Shown here in pieces: positions 16,683 through 25,585 of a stretch of DNA of 64,000 nt. Location: positions 248,001 through 312,000 of the forward strand of contig JAAYAX010000005.1 in NCBI GenBank assembly GCA_012719175.1, read 5' to 3'. Under the pieces are notes generated by a model. That model made no database searches. It was not told the origin of the DNA and was given only the letters and a program-made list of their open reading frames with translations. How positions within the stretch are numbered: position 1 is the first letter of the stretch; each line of letters opens with the position of its first letter. Both the position numbers and the translations under genes were made by a program. This DNA is from Methanomassiliicoccus sp. GTDB taxonomy: Archaea > Thermoplasmatota > Thermoplasmata > Methanomassiliicoccales > Methanomassiliicoccaceae.

Positions 16683-17813
16683 GTGGAACTACCGGAGACT
16701 CGCTGCGACGTGTTGGTGGTGGGCAACGGGGCCGCGGGCTGTCTTGCCTCCATCCTCCTGGCGAGGCGCGGGTACGATGTGTGCATGATCTCCCGAGGCA
16801 CCACCAGCACCTCCCTGTCCACCTCCCGGACCTCCCTGTCCGGGGTGTCCCGTCGTGATGACGTTGTCCAGCTCCTGAAGGGGCTGGGAGCGGCCCACGG
16901 CCTTTTTGGGTCTCCTCCCGGGATGGAGGAAGGAATCACATGCCTAGGTTCCACCATGCGGCAGGACCTGTCGTCCCCGCACGATTGGCTTCGCTCCGAC
17001 CCCGAGAGGACAGCGGTCCTGGGCCTCAAGGGGAACGCGGACCTGGACCCCGACCTCCTGTGCCGCATGGTGGAAAGAACCGGCTCGCTGGGGGAATGCC
17101 GTCCGTACTGGGCTGACCTGGGCCTGCCCATCTCCATCGATGCAGGCGGAGGACATACCCTAACCAGGGAGTCGAGGGTTGCGGTGGAGGGACTGGCAGA
17201 GGCCATCTCGGAGCTGGACGAGGAGATGGTGATAATCCCACCATTGTTCCTGGGACCCCGCTACGACCTGGCCCTTTCCATCCTGGAGAGGTCCTCGGGA
17301 CGTATCGTCAGGGAGGCGGCCACTCCTCTGTCCAACCCCGGTAGAAGGCTGCAGTCGTGCCTGGAGCAGGCGGCCCTGGACTCCGGCTGCCTTCCTTTGA
17401 GAGACCGGCAGATATGTGGATCGAAGGCCCAGGGAGATAACATGCTGGAGGTCAGGATGAGATCGGGTATGCGTGAAGGCACCATCAGGTTCGGAACCCT
17501 GGTCCTGGCCACGGGTAACATCGTCTCAGGCGGCCTTCAGGTGGGCTGCGATGGACCGTACGATCCCGTCTTCGATCTTGCCACAGACATGGCAGTGACC
17601 GGATCGCTGAGGTCTACCGCCCTGACCACAGCGCTGTCCGCGGGCATCCGCAACCACGAAGGAAGGGCCGTTCGTAGGGACGGCACCATTATGCAAAACG
17701 TCTGGGTCGCAGGCTCCGCCTGCCCCGGCCTGTCATATCCATTAGGTAGGGGGCTGGGGCATGTGGCCTCGTCCGCGCTGACGATATCCGAGCTGGTGGA
17801 GGGTCACCTATGA
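16683..17813 (+). CDS. glpB: Anaerobic glycerol-3-phosphate dehydrogenase subunit B
   Basis: This flavoprotein subunit contains a Rossmann motif, CDVLVVGNGAAGCLASILLA (near residues 8-27), and a C-terminal FAD segment (NVWVAGSACPGLSYPLGRGLGHVASSA, about 340-365). It has 376 residues, slightly below bacterial GlpB (about 420). The start is GTG at 16683 with GGAGGGATAGG directly upstream; the open frame extends back to 16536 but only inside glpA. It probably passes electrons from GlpA to GlpC. The stop overlaps the glpC start. Confidence 0.85.
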   Translation: MELPETRCDVLVVGNGAAGCLASILLARRGYDVCMISRGTTSTSLSTSRTSLSGVSRRDDVVQLLKGLGAAHGLFGSPPGMEEGITCLGSTMRQDLSSPHDWLRSDPERTAVLGLKGNADLDPDLLCRMVERTGSLGECRPYWADLGLPISIDAGGGHTLTRESRVAVEGLAEAISELDEEMVIIPPLFLGPRYDLALSILERSSGRIVREAATPLSNPGRRLQSCLEQAALDSGCLPLRDRQICGSKAQGDNMLEVRMRSGMREGTIRFGTLVLATGNIVSGGLQVGCDGPYDPVFDLATDMAVTGSLRSTALTTALSAGIRNHEGRAVRRDGTIMQNVWVAGSACPGLSYPLGRGLGHVASSALTISELVEGHL

Positions 17814-18850
17814 CCTCCCGGGCCATGGACGGGTGCATAAAGTGCGGAGCCTGTGTTAGAGAATGCCCTGTGCTCCTGCAGGAGGGACGGGACAGGTTCC
17901 CTGGCCCTCGCCGCCTGGCCGTTGAGGGTCCCCATTTCAACAAGGAGCTGTCGGCCCTGCGATCGCCGCTCGAGCTGTGCACCACCTGCGCCCGTTGCAC
18001 CACGGTCTGCCCCTCGTCTCTCCCTCTCCCCGAGGCATTGGTCGAGGTGAGGCGCCTGCTGTTCCGTGAGCACCCTCGCCCGGAGGGCCAGGAGCGCATG
18101 TTGGCAAACATCGATGGGACAATGAGGACGGTCCTGCCCTGTGGCCCTGTGACCGAGGTTTTGTCAACGGGGGACGTGCTGTTCTTCCCCGGATGTATAG
18201 GCCACGGACGCTATCCCGAGGGAATATCCAGCTCTCTGTCGCTGATAAGGGCGGCGGGGGGAAGGCCCTTCGCTCCCGCGGGGTGGGCCTGCTGCGGCTC
18301 ACCGCTGGAGAAGATCGGAGATGAGGGCCGGCTGGCTAGGGTGGAGGCCCACAACAAGGCCATCTTCCGGGGCTTCGATGCCGTGGTGACCTCCTGTCCT
18401 GGCTGCACCGTCCAGCTCCGAAAGCGTTACGGGATGGACCCCCAGCATATCATCGAGCACATCCATGGCAGCGGTCGCCTGGGTCGTAGCAGCTTCGATC
18501 CCCGTTCCCCGCCGATAAGGGTAGCGCTTCACAGCCCCTGTCACCTCGTACGGGTGGTGGGCCCCCACACTATGGAGATGGCCCGGGACCTGTTGGACAT
18601 GCTTCCGGGGGTCGAGGTGGTGAGCACCGGCCTCGAGGACGGGTGCTGCGGAGGTGGCGGCGGTGTGGCCTCGGCCCGGCCCGATGTCGCCGGGCGAATG
18701 GCCCGACAGAAGGTGCAGGCAGCGCTCCAAGAGGGGGCGGAGCTTCTCCTGGCACCCTGTCCGTTCTGCGTCCTGAACCTCGGCAGGAGCGGCCGGCTGA
18801 AGGTCCAGGACCTCACCGAGTTCTTAGCTAGCAGGCTACTCACGGCATAA
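17810..18850 (+). CDS. glpC: Anaerobic glycerol-3-phosphate dehydrogenase subunit C (Fe-S, CCG domains)
   Basis: This electron-transfer subunit has two [4Fe-4S] ferredoxin motifs, CIKCGACVRECP (9-20) and CTTCARCTTVCP (about 57-68). Two cysteine-rich CCG domains follow, the first with FFPGCIGHGRYPEG and CCGSP, the second with HSPCHL, DGCCGGGGG and CPFC. The same CCG fold makes up HdrB/HdrD, which handles heterodisulfide in methanogens. GlpC normally anchors the complex and reduces quinone in bacteria. In an archaeon the acceptor could differ, and this is open. It has 346 residues and an ATGA overlap with glpB. Confidence 0.87.
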   Translation: MTSRAMDGCIKCGACVRECPVLLQEGRDRFPGPRRLAVEGPHFNKELSALRSPLELCTTCARCTTVCPSSLPLPEALVEVRRLLFREHPRPEGQERMLANIDGTMRTVLPCGPVTEVLSTGDVLFFPGCIGHGRYPEGISSSLSLIRAAGGRPFAPAGWACCGSPLEKIGDEGRLARVEAHNKAIFRGFDAVVTSCPGCTVQLRKRYGMDPQHIIEHIHGSGRLGRSSFDPRSPPIRVALHSPCHLVRVVGPHTMEMARDLLDMLPGVEVVSTGLEDGCCGGGGGVASARPDVAGRMARQKVQAALQEGAELLLAPCPFCVLNLGRSGRLKVQDLTEFLASRLLTA

Positions 18851-18851
18851 G

Positions 18852-18859
18852 GAATATAT
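18852..18859 (+). promoter_or_regulatory. TATA box for the small Cys protein
   Basis: AATATATA lies 25-32 bases upstream of the GTG start at 18884, as expected for a leaderless archaeal gene. Confidence 0.6.
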
Positions 18860-18883
18860 AGCCCGATACCTTGAGTAGCCATA

Positions 18884-19096
18884 GTGTCAAACGACCACAG
18901 TGTTTGCTTTTCCTGCTTGTTCTCTGACAAGCGACCCGAGGCCGGTGTGAACGAAGGCATGGTCTACTGCCAGAAGAAAAAGCTGGTGGTCCGACCGAAG
19001 GTCCAGTGCGACCTCTACGTCCGCGCCACCGCCCAGAACATGGAGAGCTACAAAGCTTCCATATATGGTACCATGGCCGCTGAGGAATACGAGTAA
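18884..19096 (+). CDS. Small four-Cys hypothetical protein
   Basis: This 70-residue protein has CxxC (residues 8-11) plus Cys29 and Cys42, a possible zinc site. I recognise no family. The GTG start at 18884 lies about 30 bases after a clear TATA box (AATATATA at 18852-18859), so the transcript is probably leaderless, which supports this being a real gene. It follows glpC by 33 bases but has its own promoter. A run of A then T (19096-19110) follows and may end transcription. Confidence 0.6.
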   Translation: MSNDHSVCFSCLFSDKRPEAGVNEGMVYCQKKKLVVRPKVQCDLYVRATAQNMESYKASIYGTMAAEEYE

Positions 19097-19202
19097 AAAA
19101 GGTTTTTATTAAAGTGCACCGAGAGTGAGGTCCCACGCGCTTCATGGGAGCACCTCCCACCTCGATATTTTCTTCGAGGATTTAAGAAAAAGGGCAGAGG
19201 GT

Positions 19203-19886
19203 CTATCTCCATTCCAGCAACGACAGGCCTTCCCTGGACTGCTGGACCTGCCTTATCTCGTAAGGTATCCACTGAGATGATGTGATGCATCCCCTCATGT
19301 TCCTAATGCGCATGCGCCGGTTCAGCTCCTCGTCGAACCGAAGCTCCAGGACCCCGTCGGCAATGGCCATGAGGTGGTTCACCGTCTTCTCGTCATGAAC
19401 ACCCTCATGTATGGTGAAGAACGCCGTCCCCAGCCCGTTCCGTATGCGGGACGATGATATTTGGAAGAACTTCAGGACCACGTTCGCCTGGTTATACAGG
19501 AAGAGCGTGGACAGGGAATGGATAATGATCTTCACTGGTCGATCGGTGCTGTCGGCAATGGTGGAGATGTTGAACATTATCCCTTCCAGGTCCGAGACCT
19601 TCCTGATTTCGGTACCCTGGCATTTCGTGGAGTTGTCGAAGGACCCCAGCAGGGAGGAGTGATAGTCTATGATGAACAGGTTCTTGCCCAGGACCTCCTT
19701 GTCCACCCCGAACGAGTTCATTATGTCCAGGAGGTCCGAGGGCAGGAGGTCCACGGTCACGAACAGCACCATGTTGTTCGCCTCCATCCAGTCCTTGGCG
19801 ATGCTCACCGCGAACTCCAGCATCCCGATGCCGGGGCTGCCGATCATCAGCATGGAGGAGTGGTCGGGGAAGGTGGCCTTTAGCAT
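19203..19886 (-). CDS. RecA/KaiC-fold protein with degenerate Walker A
   Basis: This 227-residue protein has the RAD55/KaiC-type fold order. A P-loop position reads MLMIGSPGIGMLEFAV (about 12-27), where the Lys-Ser/Thr of Walker A are replaced by Met-Leu. A strand VLFVTVDLLPSDLLD follows, then LFIIDYHSSLLG, the Walker-B-like strand KIIIHSLSTLFLY, and an AFFTIHEGVHDE strand. The catalytic Lys is missing, so ATP hydrolysis is doubtful and a regulatory or adaptor role is likelier. It lies 9 bases downstream of a larger KaiC/GvpD-like ATPase on the same strand, and the two probably act together. I cannot name a pathway. Confidence 0.75.
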   Translation of the reverse strand: MLKATFPDHSSMLMIGSPGIGMLEFAVSIAKDWMEANNMVLFVTVDLLPSDLLDIMNSFGVDKEVLGKNLFIIDYHSSLLGSFDNSTKCQGTEIRKVSDLEGIMFNISTIADSTDRPVKIIIHSLSTLFLYNQANVVLKFFQISSSRIRNGLGTAFFTIHEGVHDEKTVNHLMAIADGVLELRFDEELNRRMRIRNMRGCITSSQWIPYEIRQVQQSREGLSLLEWR

Positions 19887-19895
19887 GCTCTCACC

Positions 19896-21374
19896 TCAGA
19901 GGATAGGAGTAAGGGATACACTGCCTCCCACCTCCTTCTGGTCGAAATTCAGAGCATAGCACTCAGTGAACGGTTCCTCCCCGTATAGCAGGACCGTCCC
20001 GCCTATGCGGTCTATCTTCAAGCGGGTGGTGGCCAGGTCCTCCAATCTGGAGGTGGAGGCGCTTGAGGTGGGCGCCAAGGCCACGAAGATGCCCTGGTTC
20101 CTGCGGACCAAGGCCAGGAAGTCCATGAGCTGGTCGCAGATGTCGTTTCCGTAGAGAGAGTGCATGGTGTCGAAGCCCATGACCGTAAGCAGAGGTTTCT
20201 TCGATGTGGCGAGAGAGAACTCGATGTTCTGCCACTTGAAATCGAAAGAGGCGCTGGCACCCTCTATGGGCAGCACGTAGGAGGCACCGACCGAGGTGAT
20301 CTGGTCGGCCTTCTCGGGTATGCGCACGAGATGATCGAACTCCTCCGCCTGTATCGACTGAGCGATCCTGGCCCGCACGATGTCCGCAGAGGCCTTGCGC
20401 ATGGGTACCCACAATACTCCCCGGCCCAAGGCGATGAAGTTCGTCACCAGTGAGGACTCCAGGGCGTTGCTCACCGTCGTCGGGACCCCCTGTCCCAGCT
20501 CTATGAGGGTGATGGACCCGCGCTCCAGCCCCCCGGTCAGTGTGGCGTCAAGATCCTTGATGCCACAGGAGACACGATCATTGATATCCGGTATGGACCT
20601 CCATGGCGTCTTGGGTATCTGTGATTCCAGGAGCCTCTGGTAGCCGAAGGTCTGTATGCGGCCCTTGTCAAGGGTGAATATGTATTTGGGTTGCTGTATC
20701 TCGCAACCTCTGAGCTTTAGGATCTCCAGTTCCCGGATGCGCCGGCGATTGAACTCGTTGCGGGAGAAGTTCACAACCCCGTCGCCGAGGTAGTCCAGGT
20801 CCATATTGCTGCTCTCCAGGACGAAGAGGACGTTGGATCCATAGCCTTCCACGATATCACATTGGATGGTGGACAGGAGCTTGGAGCAGGAGATATTGTA
20901 CTTCTCGGCCAGGGCGTCTATGGAGTCGATGACCACCAGGCTCTTCTCTGGCAGGTGTCTCTCGATGCCCTGGTAAAGGCCTTCGAGCTCTCCCAGGTCC
21001 TTGCCGATGGAGATGGACAACCCCCCTCCCTTCGCTACCTCCAAGGGAACGCTCTTGATGCCCTTGAGGTTGCTGAGGCCGAGCCGCCTCGCCGCGGGCG
21101 GAGTGCTCTGTTGAACGTTGGAGAAGCTGTCGCTGCGCTCGATACCTTCCATCTTGTCCTTGAGCCAACCGAACTGGGTCAGCAGGCTCATGTCCGAGAC
21201 CCGGGTGGAGTGATAGAAGCTCTTCTCTATCGCCGACAGCTCCTCTATGGTCTGCAGTGCAAATGTGGTCTTACCGGTACCGGCATTGCCCCTGACGATG
21301 AGGGAGTGACCACCTGGATTGGTGAAGAACTGGTAAACCTCTATCGGTATCTTGATCTTGGGTTCCTTCCCCAT
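19896..21374 (-). CDS. Double KaiC-like (GvpD/RAD55 superfamily) ATPase
   Basis: The 492-residue protein has two RecA-like halves. The first has an intact Walker A, SLIVRGNAGTGKTTFAL (24-40), and a Walker B-like SLVVIDSIDAL (about 146-156). The second starts near residue 265 with CGIKDLDATLTGGLERGSITLIELG, typical of KaiC-domain entry, but its P-loop reads ELGQGVPTTVSNA without Gly-Lys-Thr, and its Walker B region is LLTVMGFDTMHSL. One active and one degenerate half resembles GvpD-like archaeal proteins. No gas-vesicle structural genes are nearby. It is first in a two-gene unit with the 227-residue RecA-fold protein. Confidence 0.8.
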   Translation of the reverse strand: MGKEPKIKIPIEVYQFFTNPGGHSLIVRGNAGTGKTTFALQTIEELSAIEKSFYHSTRVSDMSLLTQFGWLKDKMEGIERSDSFSNVQQSTPPAARRLGLSNLKGIKSVPLEVAKGGGLSISIGKDLGELEGLYQGIERHLPEKSLVVIDSIDALAEKYNISCSKLLSTIQCDIVEGYGSNVLFVLESSNMDLDYLGDGVVNFSRNEFNRRRIRELEILKLRGCEIQQPKYIFTLDKGRIQTFGYQRLLESQIPKTPWRSIPDINDRVSCGIKDLDATLTGGLERGSITLIELGQGVPTTVSNALESSLVTNFIALGRGVLWVPMRKASADIVRARIAQSIQAEEFDHLVRIPEKADQITSVGASYVLPIEGASASFDFKWQNIEFSLATSKKPLLTVMGFDTMHSLYGNDICDQLMDFLALVRRNQGIFVALAPTSSASTSRLEDLATTRLKIDRIGGTVLLYGEEPFTECYALNFDQKEVGGSVSLTPIL

Positions 21375-21558
21375 TCAACTGACCTCTGTCGAATACTATA
21401 AGAGATTAAAATAAAATAATTAAGATTTTGTTTAAATGTTTGCTGCCGATTACTATCGCTGATAATGTGCGACCTCGACGGGCATGATTCTCATCTGGAC
21501 TATGCGACCAAAAAGTTATAAGAAGGGAGAGCCGAATCGACCAGGGGAGGCAGAGGCT

Positions 21559-22752
21559 TTGAAGGCGGTAGTGTTGGCTGCGGGAGAAGGGACACGGTTG
21601 CGACCTTTCACCACATCGAGGCCGAAAGGCATGATACCGGTGGGGAACCGTCCTATCCTGGAATACATCGTGGAGGCCTTGGTCCAGAACGGGGTCAAGG
21701 ACATAATCATGGTCGTTGGCTACCGCGAGGACACCATCCTCTCGCATTTCGAGAACGGTCGCCGCTTCGGTGCCAGGATCGAGTATGTCGAGCAGGAGAA
21801 GCAACTGGGAACCTCCCACGCCCTGGCACTGGCGTCCAAGTTACTGAGCAACGAAGGTTTCCTCGTGGTCGCGGGGGACAACCTCATCGACTCCCGCCTG
21901 ATCGGCGACCTCTTGGAGAAGAGGGAGGGGACTTCCATGGTGGTCACCCAGAGCGAGATCCCATCCAAGTATGGGGTGGTGATGCTCGACAAGGGAAAGG
22001 TCGCCAGTATCGTGGAGAAGCCGGAGTCCCGTGTGGGGAACATCATCAACACCGGCGTCTACTACTTCGAGAGCAAAGTCCTCCGATATTTCCAGGACAG
22101 GGAGCCTTCGGTGGAGCTGGGGATCACTCAGACACTATCTCCTATCGCCCAGGAGCTGGGGATCACTCCTATCAAGACCGCGGGCAAGTGGATCGATGCC
22201 GTATACCCCTGGGACCTTCTCAGGGTCAATTCCGTGGCCCTGGAGTTCCACGGCCAAGGGATAAACGGGACCATCGAGAACGGGGTGACCATAAAGGGAC
22301 CGGTCTCCATAGGCACTGGGACCAGGATCCGTTCCGGTTGCTACATCGAGGGACCGGTGGCCATCGGGGAAGGATGCGATATCGGGCCCAACGTGGTCAT
22401 CATGCCCTCTACCAGCATCGGCAACGGAACCATCATCGAGCCGATGAGCTACCTCAATAATTGCTTGATAATGAGCAGCGTCCGCGTGGGCTCTCATTCT
22501 CACCTCTCGCATGCGGTCCTGGACGATGGCGTCAGGGCCAAAGCAGGCCTTATGGCCCCGGTCGGGGTCTCCTACTCCCGGGTGGACCGGGAGCTGTTCA
22601 AGCTCACCGATGTGGGAGCCCTCGTGGGGCAGGACACATTGATAGGGTCCAGAGTGGTCATCTCCTCAGGATCGGTCATAGGCGCAGCATGCCGGATCGA
22701 GGACGGAGTGAAGGTAAGCGGTAATCTCGAAAACAGGAGCGTTGTGGTCTAA
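21559..22752 (+). CDS. Bifunctional sugar-1-phosphate nucleotidylyltransferase/acetyltransferase (GlmU-like)
   Basis: The enzyme likely converts glucosamine-1-phosphate to UDP-GlcNAc, as in characterised archaeal ST0452/MJ1101-type enzymes. The N-terminal nucleotidyltransferase has VLAAGEGTRLRPFTTSRPKGM (5-25, broken here as LAAGEGTRLRPF and RPKGM), the uridylyl site NTGVYYF, and GKWIDAVYPWDLL. The C-terminal left-handed beta-helix is built of hexapeptide repeats (IENGVTIKGPVSIG, IGEGCDIGPNVVI, and others). The start is TTG at 21559, chosen for the strong GGGGAGG 8-14 bases upstream and because it begins the conserved LKAVVLAAG. The product has 397 residues. It lies one base before glmS, so the two make consecutive steps. 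Confidence 0.88.
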   Translation: MKAVVLAAGEGTRLRPFTTSRPKGMIPVGNRPILEYIVEALVQNGVKDIIMVVGYREDTILSHFENGRRFGARIEYVEQEKQLGTSHALALASKLLSNEGFLVVAGDNLIDSRLIGDLLEKREGTSMVVTQSEIPSKYGVVMLDKGKVASIVEKPESRVGNIINTGVYYFESKVLRYFQDREPSVELGITQTLSPIAQELGITPIKTAGKWIDAVYPWDLLRVNSVALEFHGQGINGTIENGVTIKGPVSIGTGTRIRSGCYIEGPVAIGEGCDIGPNVVIMPSTSIGNGTIIEPMSYLNNCLIMSSVRVGSHSHLSHAVLDDGVRAKAGLMAPVGVSYSRVDRELFKLTDVGALVGQDTLIGSRVVISSGSVIGAACRIEDGVKVSGNLENRSVVV

Positions 22753-22753
22753 A

Positions 22754-24544
22754 ATGTGCGGTATCATCGGATATGCCGGCCCCCGGAACGCCCAAGAGGT
22801 CATTCTTGACGGTTTGAAGAGATTGGAGTACCGAGGCTACGACTCCGCGGGCGTGGCCATCGTGGGCAGCTCCCTGGAGATATTCAAGGAGAAGGGGGAG
22901 ATATCGAAGCTGGCCTCCACCATGCCTTCCATAGAAGGTCACCTGGGTGTAGGGCACACCCGCTGGGCCACCTGTGGAAAGCCGTCGAAGGAGAACGCCC
23001 ACCCCTTCCTGGACTGCGAGGGTCGCATCGCGGTGGTGCACAACGGGATCATCGAGAACTACCAGGCTCTAAAGAAACAGCTCATAGATGAAGGCCACGT
23101 GTTCACCTCCGAGACCGACACCGAGGTGTTGGTGCACCTGCTGGAGAAGCACTATAAGGGGGACCTCCACGCAGCGCTCAGGGAGACCCTGAAGGAAGTG
23201 AAGGGTACCTACGCTACCGTAGCCCTGCATGTGGACAGCAACCAGCTGGTCGCCGGCCGCAAGGAGAACCCTCTGGTGGTGGGCCTGGGACACGGGGAGA
23301 ACCTCTTCGCCTCCGACGTCACCGCCATCCTCAACTACACCAATAAAGCGCTTTACATCATGGACGGCGAGACCGTGGTCCTCGATCCTCAGAACGTGAC
23401 CATCTATGATAATGAGGGCAGGATCGTGCAGCGGGAGCCGCATGTGGTCACGTGGACGGTGGAGGATGCCCAGAAGGGCGGTTACGAGCATTACATGCTC
23501 AAGGAGATATTCGAGCAGCCCACAGCCATCCACAATTCCCTCCTCGGCAGCCTGGAGGAGCTGGAGAACGGAAGCCTGATGGTGGACCAGGACGTCCCCT
23601 CGGTGAAGCTGGTGGCATGCGGCACGTCCTACCATGCCTCCATGGTGGGGAAGTACATCATCGAGGCCCTGGCCAAGATACCCACCACCGTGGAACTGGC
23701 CTCCGAATACCGCTACTCCCCGGGTACGGGGGAGAACCCCCTCACCGTGATGCTGACCCAGTCAGGAGAGACAGCGGACACCCTGGCCGCGGCCCGTGAG
23801 GCCCGCCGGAGGGGATGCCGCACCTTGGCCGTCACCAACGTCGTAGGCAGCACCATCGCTCGAGAGGTCGACAGCGTGTTCTATACCAACGCCGGTCCGG
23901 AGATCGGCGTGGCCGCTACCAAGACCTACACCGCCCAGCTCATGGCCATGTATCTTCTGGGGATCCGTCTGGCACAGATACGTCATACGATGGGCAGGGA
24001 TGAGGTGCGGGAACTTATGTCAGACCTCCGGGGAATGCCCCGGTACGTCGGAAGTGTCCTCGACAGGTCACAGCAGGTGAACGAGGCCATCGATATGCTG
24101 GTGCCCGCCCAGGACGTGTTCTTCCTAGGGCGCAACATCAACTATCCCACGATGCTCGAGGGGGCATTGAAGCTCAAGGAGATCTCTTACATCCATGCGG
24201 AGGGATATGCCGCAGGTGAGCTGAAGCACGGCCCCCTGGCGCTGCTGACGAAGTCCACGCCTGTGGTGGCCGCCTGCGTCAAGGACCACACCTATGAGAA
24301 GATGATCTCCAACATCTCCGAGGTGGCCGCGCGCAACAGCCCCATCTTGGCGATCGGCGTGGAGGGCGATAGTGACCTTGCGGCGGTGTCGGACGCCATC
24401 GTCTACATACCCCCCATAAGTCCCATTCTGTCCCCGGTGCCTCTCACAGTTATGGTCCAGCTCATATCATACTACACTGCCAAGAAGCGTGGCTGCCCCA
24501 TAGACAAGCCCCGGAACCTCGCCAAGAGTGTGACCGTCGACTAG
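22754..24544 (+). CDS. glmS: Glutamine-fructose-6-phosphate aminotransferase (isomerizing)
   Basis: GlmS makes glucosamine-6-phosphate from fructose-6-phosphate and glutamine. The N-terminal Ntn glutaminase starts MCGIIGYAG, with Cys2 as nucleophile after Met removal, and contains HTRWATCGKPS and a HNGIIENY loop. Two SIS domains follow, with CGTSYHAS, LTQSGETADT and GRNINYPTMLEGALKLKEISY. The C-terminal DKPRNLAKSVTVD ending is characteristic. It has 596 residues, near the family's 600-610. ATG 22754 is fixed by the need for Cys at position 2; a 12-base upstream extension would not work. It is co-transcribed with the upstream GlmU-like gene. Confidence 0.97.
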   Translation: MCGIIGYAGPRNAQEVILDGLKRLEYRGYDSAGVAIVGSSLEIFKEKGEISKLASTMPSIEGHLGVGHTRWATCGKPSKENAHPFLDCEGRIAVVHNGIIENYQALKKQLIDEGHVFTSETDTEVLVHLLEKHYKGDLHAALRETLKEVKGTYATVALHVDSNQLVAGRKENPLVVGLGHGENLFASDVTAILNYTNKALYIMDGETVVLDPQNVTIYDNEGRIVQREPHVVTWTVEDAQKGGYEHYMLKEIFEQPTAIHNSLLGSLEELENGSLMVDQDVPSVKLVACGTSYHASMVGKYIIEALAKIPTTVELASEYRYSPGTGENPLTVMLTQSGETADTLAAAREARRRGCRTLAVTNVVGSTIAREVDSVFYTNAGPEIGVAATKTYTAQLMAMYLLGIRLAQIRHTMGRDEVRELMSDLRGMPRYVGSVLDRSQQVNEAIDMLVPAQDVFFLGRNINYPTMLEGALKLKEISYIHAEGYAAGELKHGPLALLTKSTPVVAACVKDHTYEKMISNISEVAARNSPILAIGVEGDSDLAAVSDAIVYIPPISPILSPVPLTVMVQLISYYTAKKRGCPIDKPRNLAKSVTVD

Positions 24545-25527
24545 TCCAAGCGCTCTGGGCACATCTCCCTGCGGGAGCAGGAACGGCACTTACCCGGTCG
24601 GTCGTGGTTACGGTGCGCCTCGCCCGAGGCCATGACCTCTCGCATCTCCGCCATCTTCGACATCAGGGTGGACCGCAGGCGATCGTCGAAGGCGATGATG
24701 TGCTCCATATCGCCGTACTTCAGTATCCCGTAGCTGACCTTTCCTTCCTTTTCCAGGAGAAGGCAGTAGGCCGCCAGCTGGATCACGTGGGAGAAGAGGG
24801 GACCGCGGGGCACCCTGCCGGTCTTGACCTCCACCGGGACCAGGTCCCCACCTATGTCCAGGATGTAATCGGGACGCCCTGATAGGCCGTGCTCCTCGGA
24901 ATGAAGGAGCCGGGGGGAGCCGGACTCACCTATGTAAGCGATGCGTCCCCTGACATGGGTCCGGTCCCTCACCGCCCTCGCCCCTTCGGCCTGGTGCTGT
25001 GACATGTACAGGGCGACGGTGGCCCCCATAAGGAGCACCAGGGCCACAGCCTGTGCCAGGAGGCCCTGGTCAAAGCTGATCCCGAAGAAGGGGACGGCAT
25101 TTATGGCGAGGACCATGGCAAGAATGGCAAGCGTACCCACGATGAGGTCGCTCTTCTCTCCCTCCAGGCGGAGGCGGGCCCGTGCCGAGCCGTACAAGAT
25201 GAAGATGGCCAGTATGATCCACAGGACAGCAATGATGCTGAGGACCCGGTAGCGTAGGACATAGTCGGGGGATGCGAAGACGAACACCCCTACCAGCGCC
25301 AGGGCCGTGGCCACCATGGAGGTGACTATGACCACTTTGTCATAGGAGGAGGCGAGTCGCTCCTTCTTGACGATGTCCTCCAGCTCTCCGGCCATGCGGT
25401 CGTGCTGGTCCCTGCCGGCGACCAGAGCGGGGTCTTCGGTGACCTCATCCCTGAGACTCCAGCTCAAAGGACAGTAGCAAAACTTTTCCAGGTCCCCGGC
25501 CGATATGCCCTCCACGGCCACGCCCAT
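24541..25527 (-). CDS. Membrane-anchored Cas4-like PD-(D/E)XK nuclease with Fe-S cysteines
   Basis: This 328-residue protein looks like a Cas4/RecB-type nuclease interrupted by membrane segments. The N-terminal FCYCPLSWSLR (16-26) resembles the first Cys region of Cas4. Four hydrophobic stretches follow (about 66-86, 95-112, 126-146, 152-172). The catalytic core comes next: GRPDYILDIGGDLVPVEVKTG (about 218-238) supplies Asp and Glu-x-Lys, then QLAAYCLLLEKE the QxxxY motif, and C-terminal CRSCSRREMC closes a four-Cys [4Fe-4S] site. No CRISPR array or cas gene is present, so it is probably a housekeeping or DNA-repair Cas4 relative. It is convergent with glmS and lies 58 bases downstream of the CDIN1-like nuclease. 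Confidence 0.82.
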   Translation of the reverse strand: MGVAVEGISAGDLEKFCYCPLSWSLRDEVTEDPALVAGRDQHDRMAGELEDIVKKERLASSYDKVVIVTSMVATALALVGVFVFASPDYVLRYRVLSIIAVLWIILAIFILYGSARARLRLEGEKSDLIVGTLAILAMVLAINAVPFFGISFDQGLLAQAVALVLLMGATVALYMSQHQAEGARAVRDRTHVRGRIAYIGESGSPRLLHSEEHGLSGRPDYILDIGGDLVPVEVKTGRVPRGPLFSHVIQLAAYCLLLEKEGKVSYGILKYGDMEHIIAFDDRLRSTLMSKMAEMREVMASGEAHRNHDRPGKCRSCSRREMCPERLD

Positions 25528-25585
25528 GCTGTCGGAGTATCTATTGCTGTCTGCCTGAATCGCAAATCCAGGACCCGGAGAGGCT

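Noticed and set aside
19896-21374. Circadian KaiC or gas-vesicle regulator
   Set aside because: The KaiC-like fold is clear, but there is no kaiA/kaiB or gvp structural gene in the window, so neither role can be assigned.
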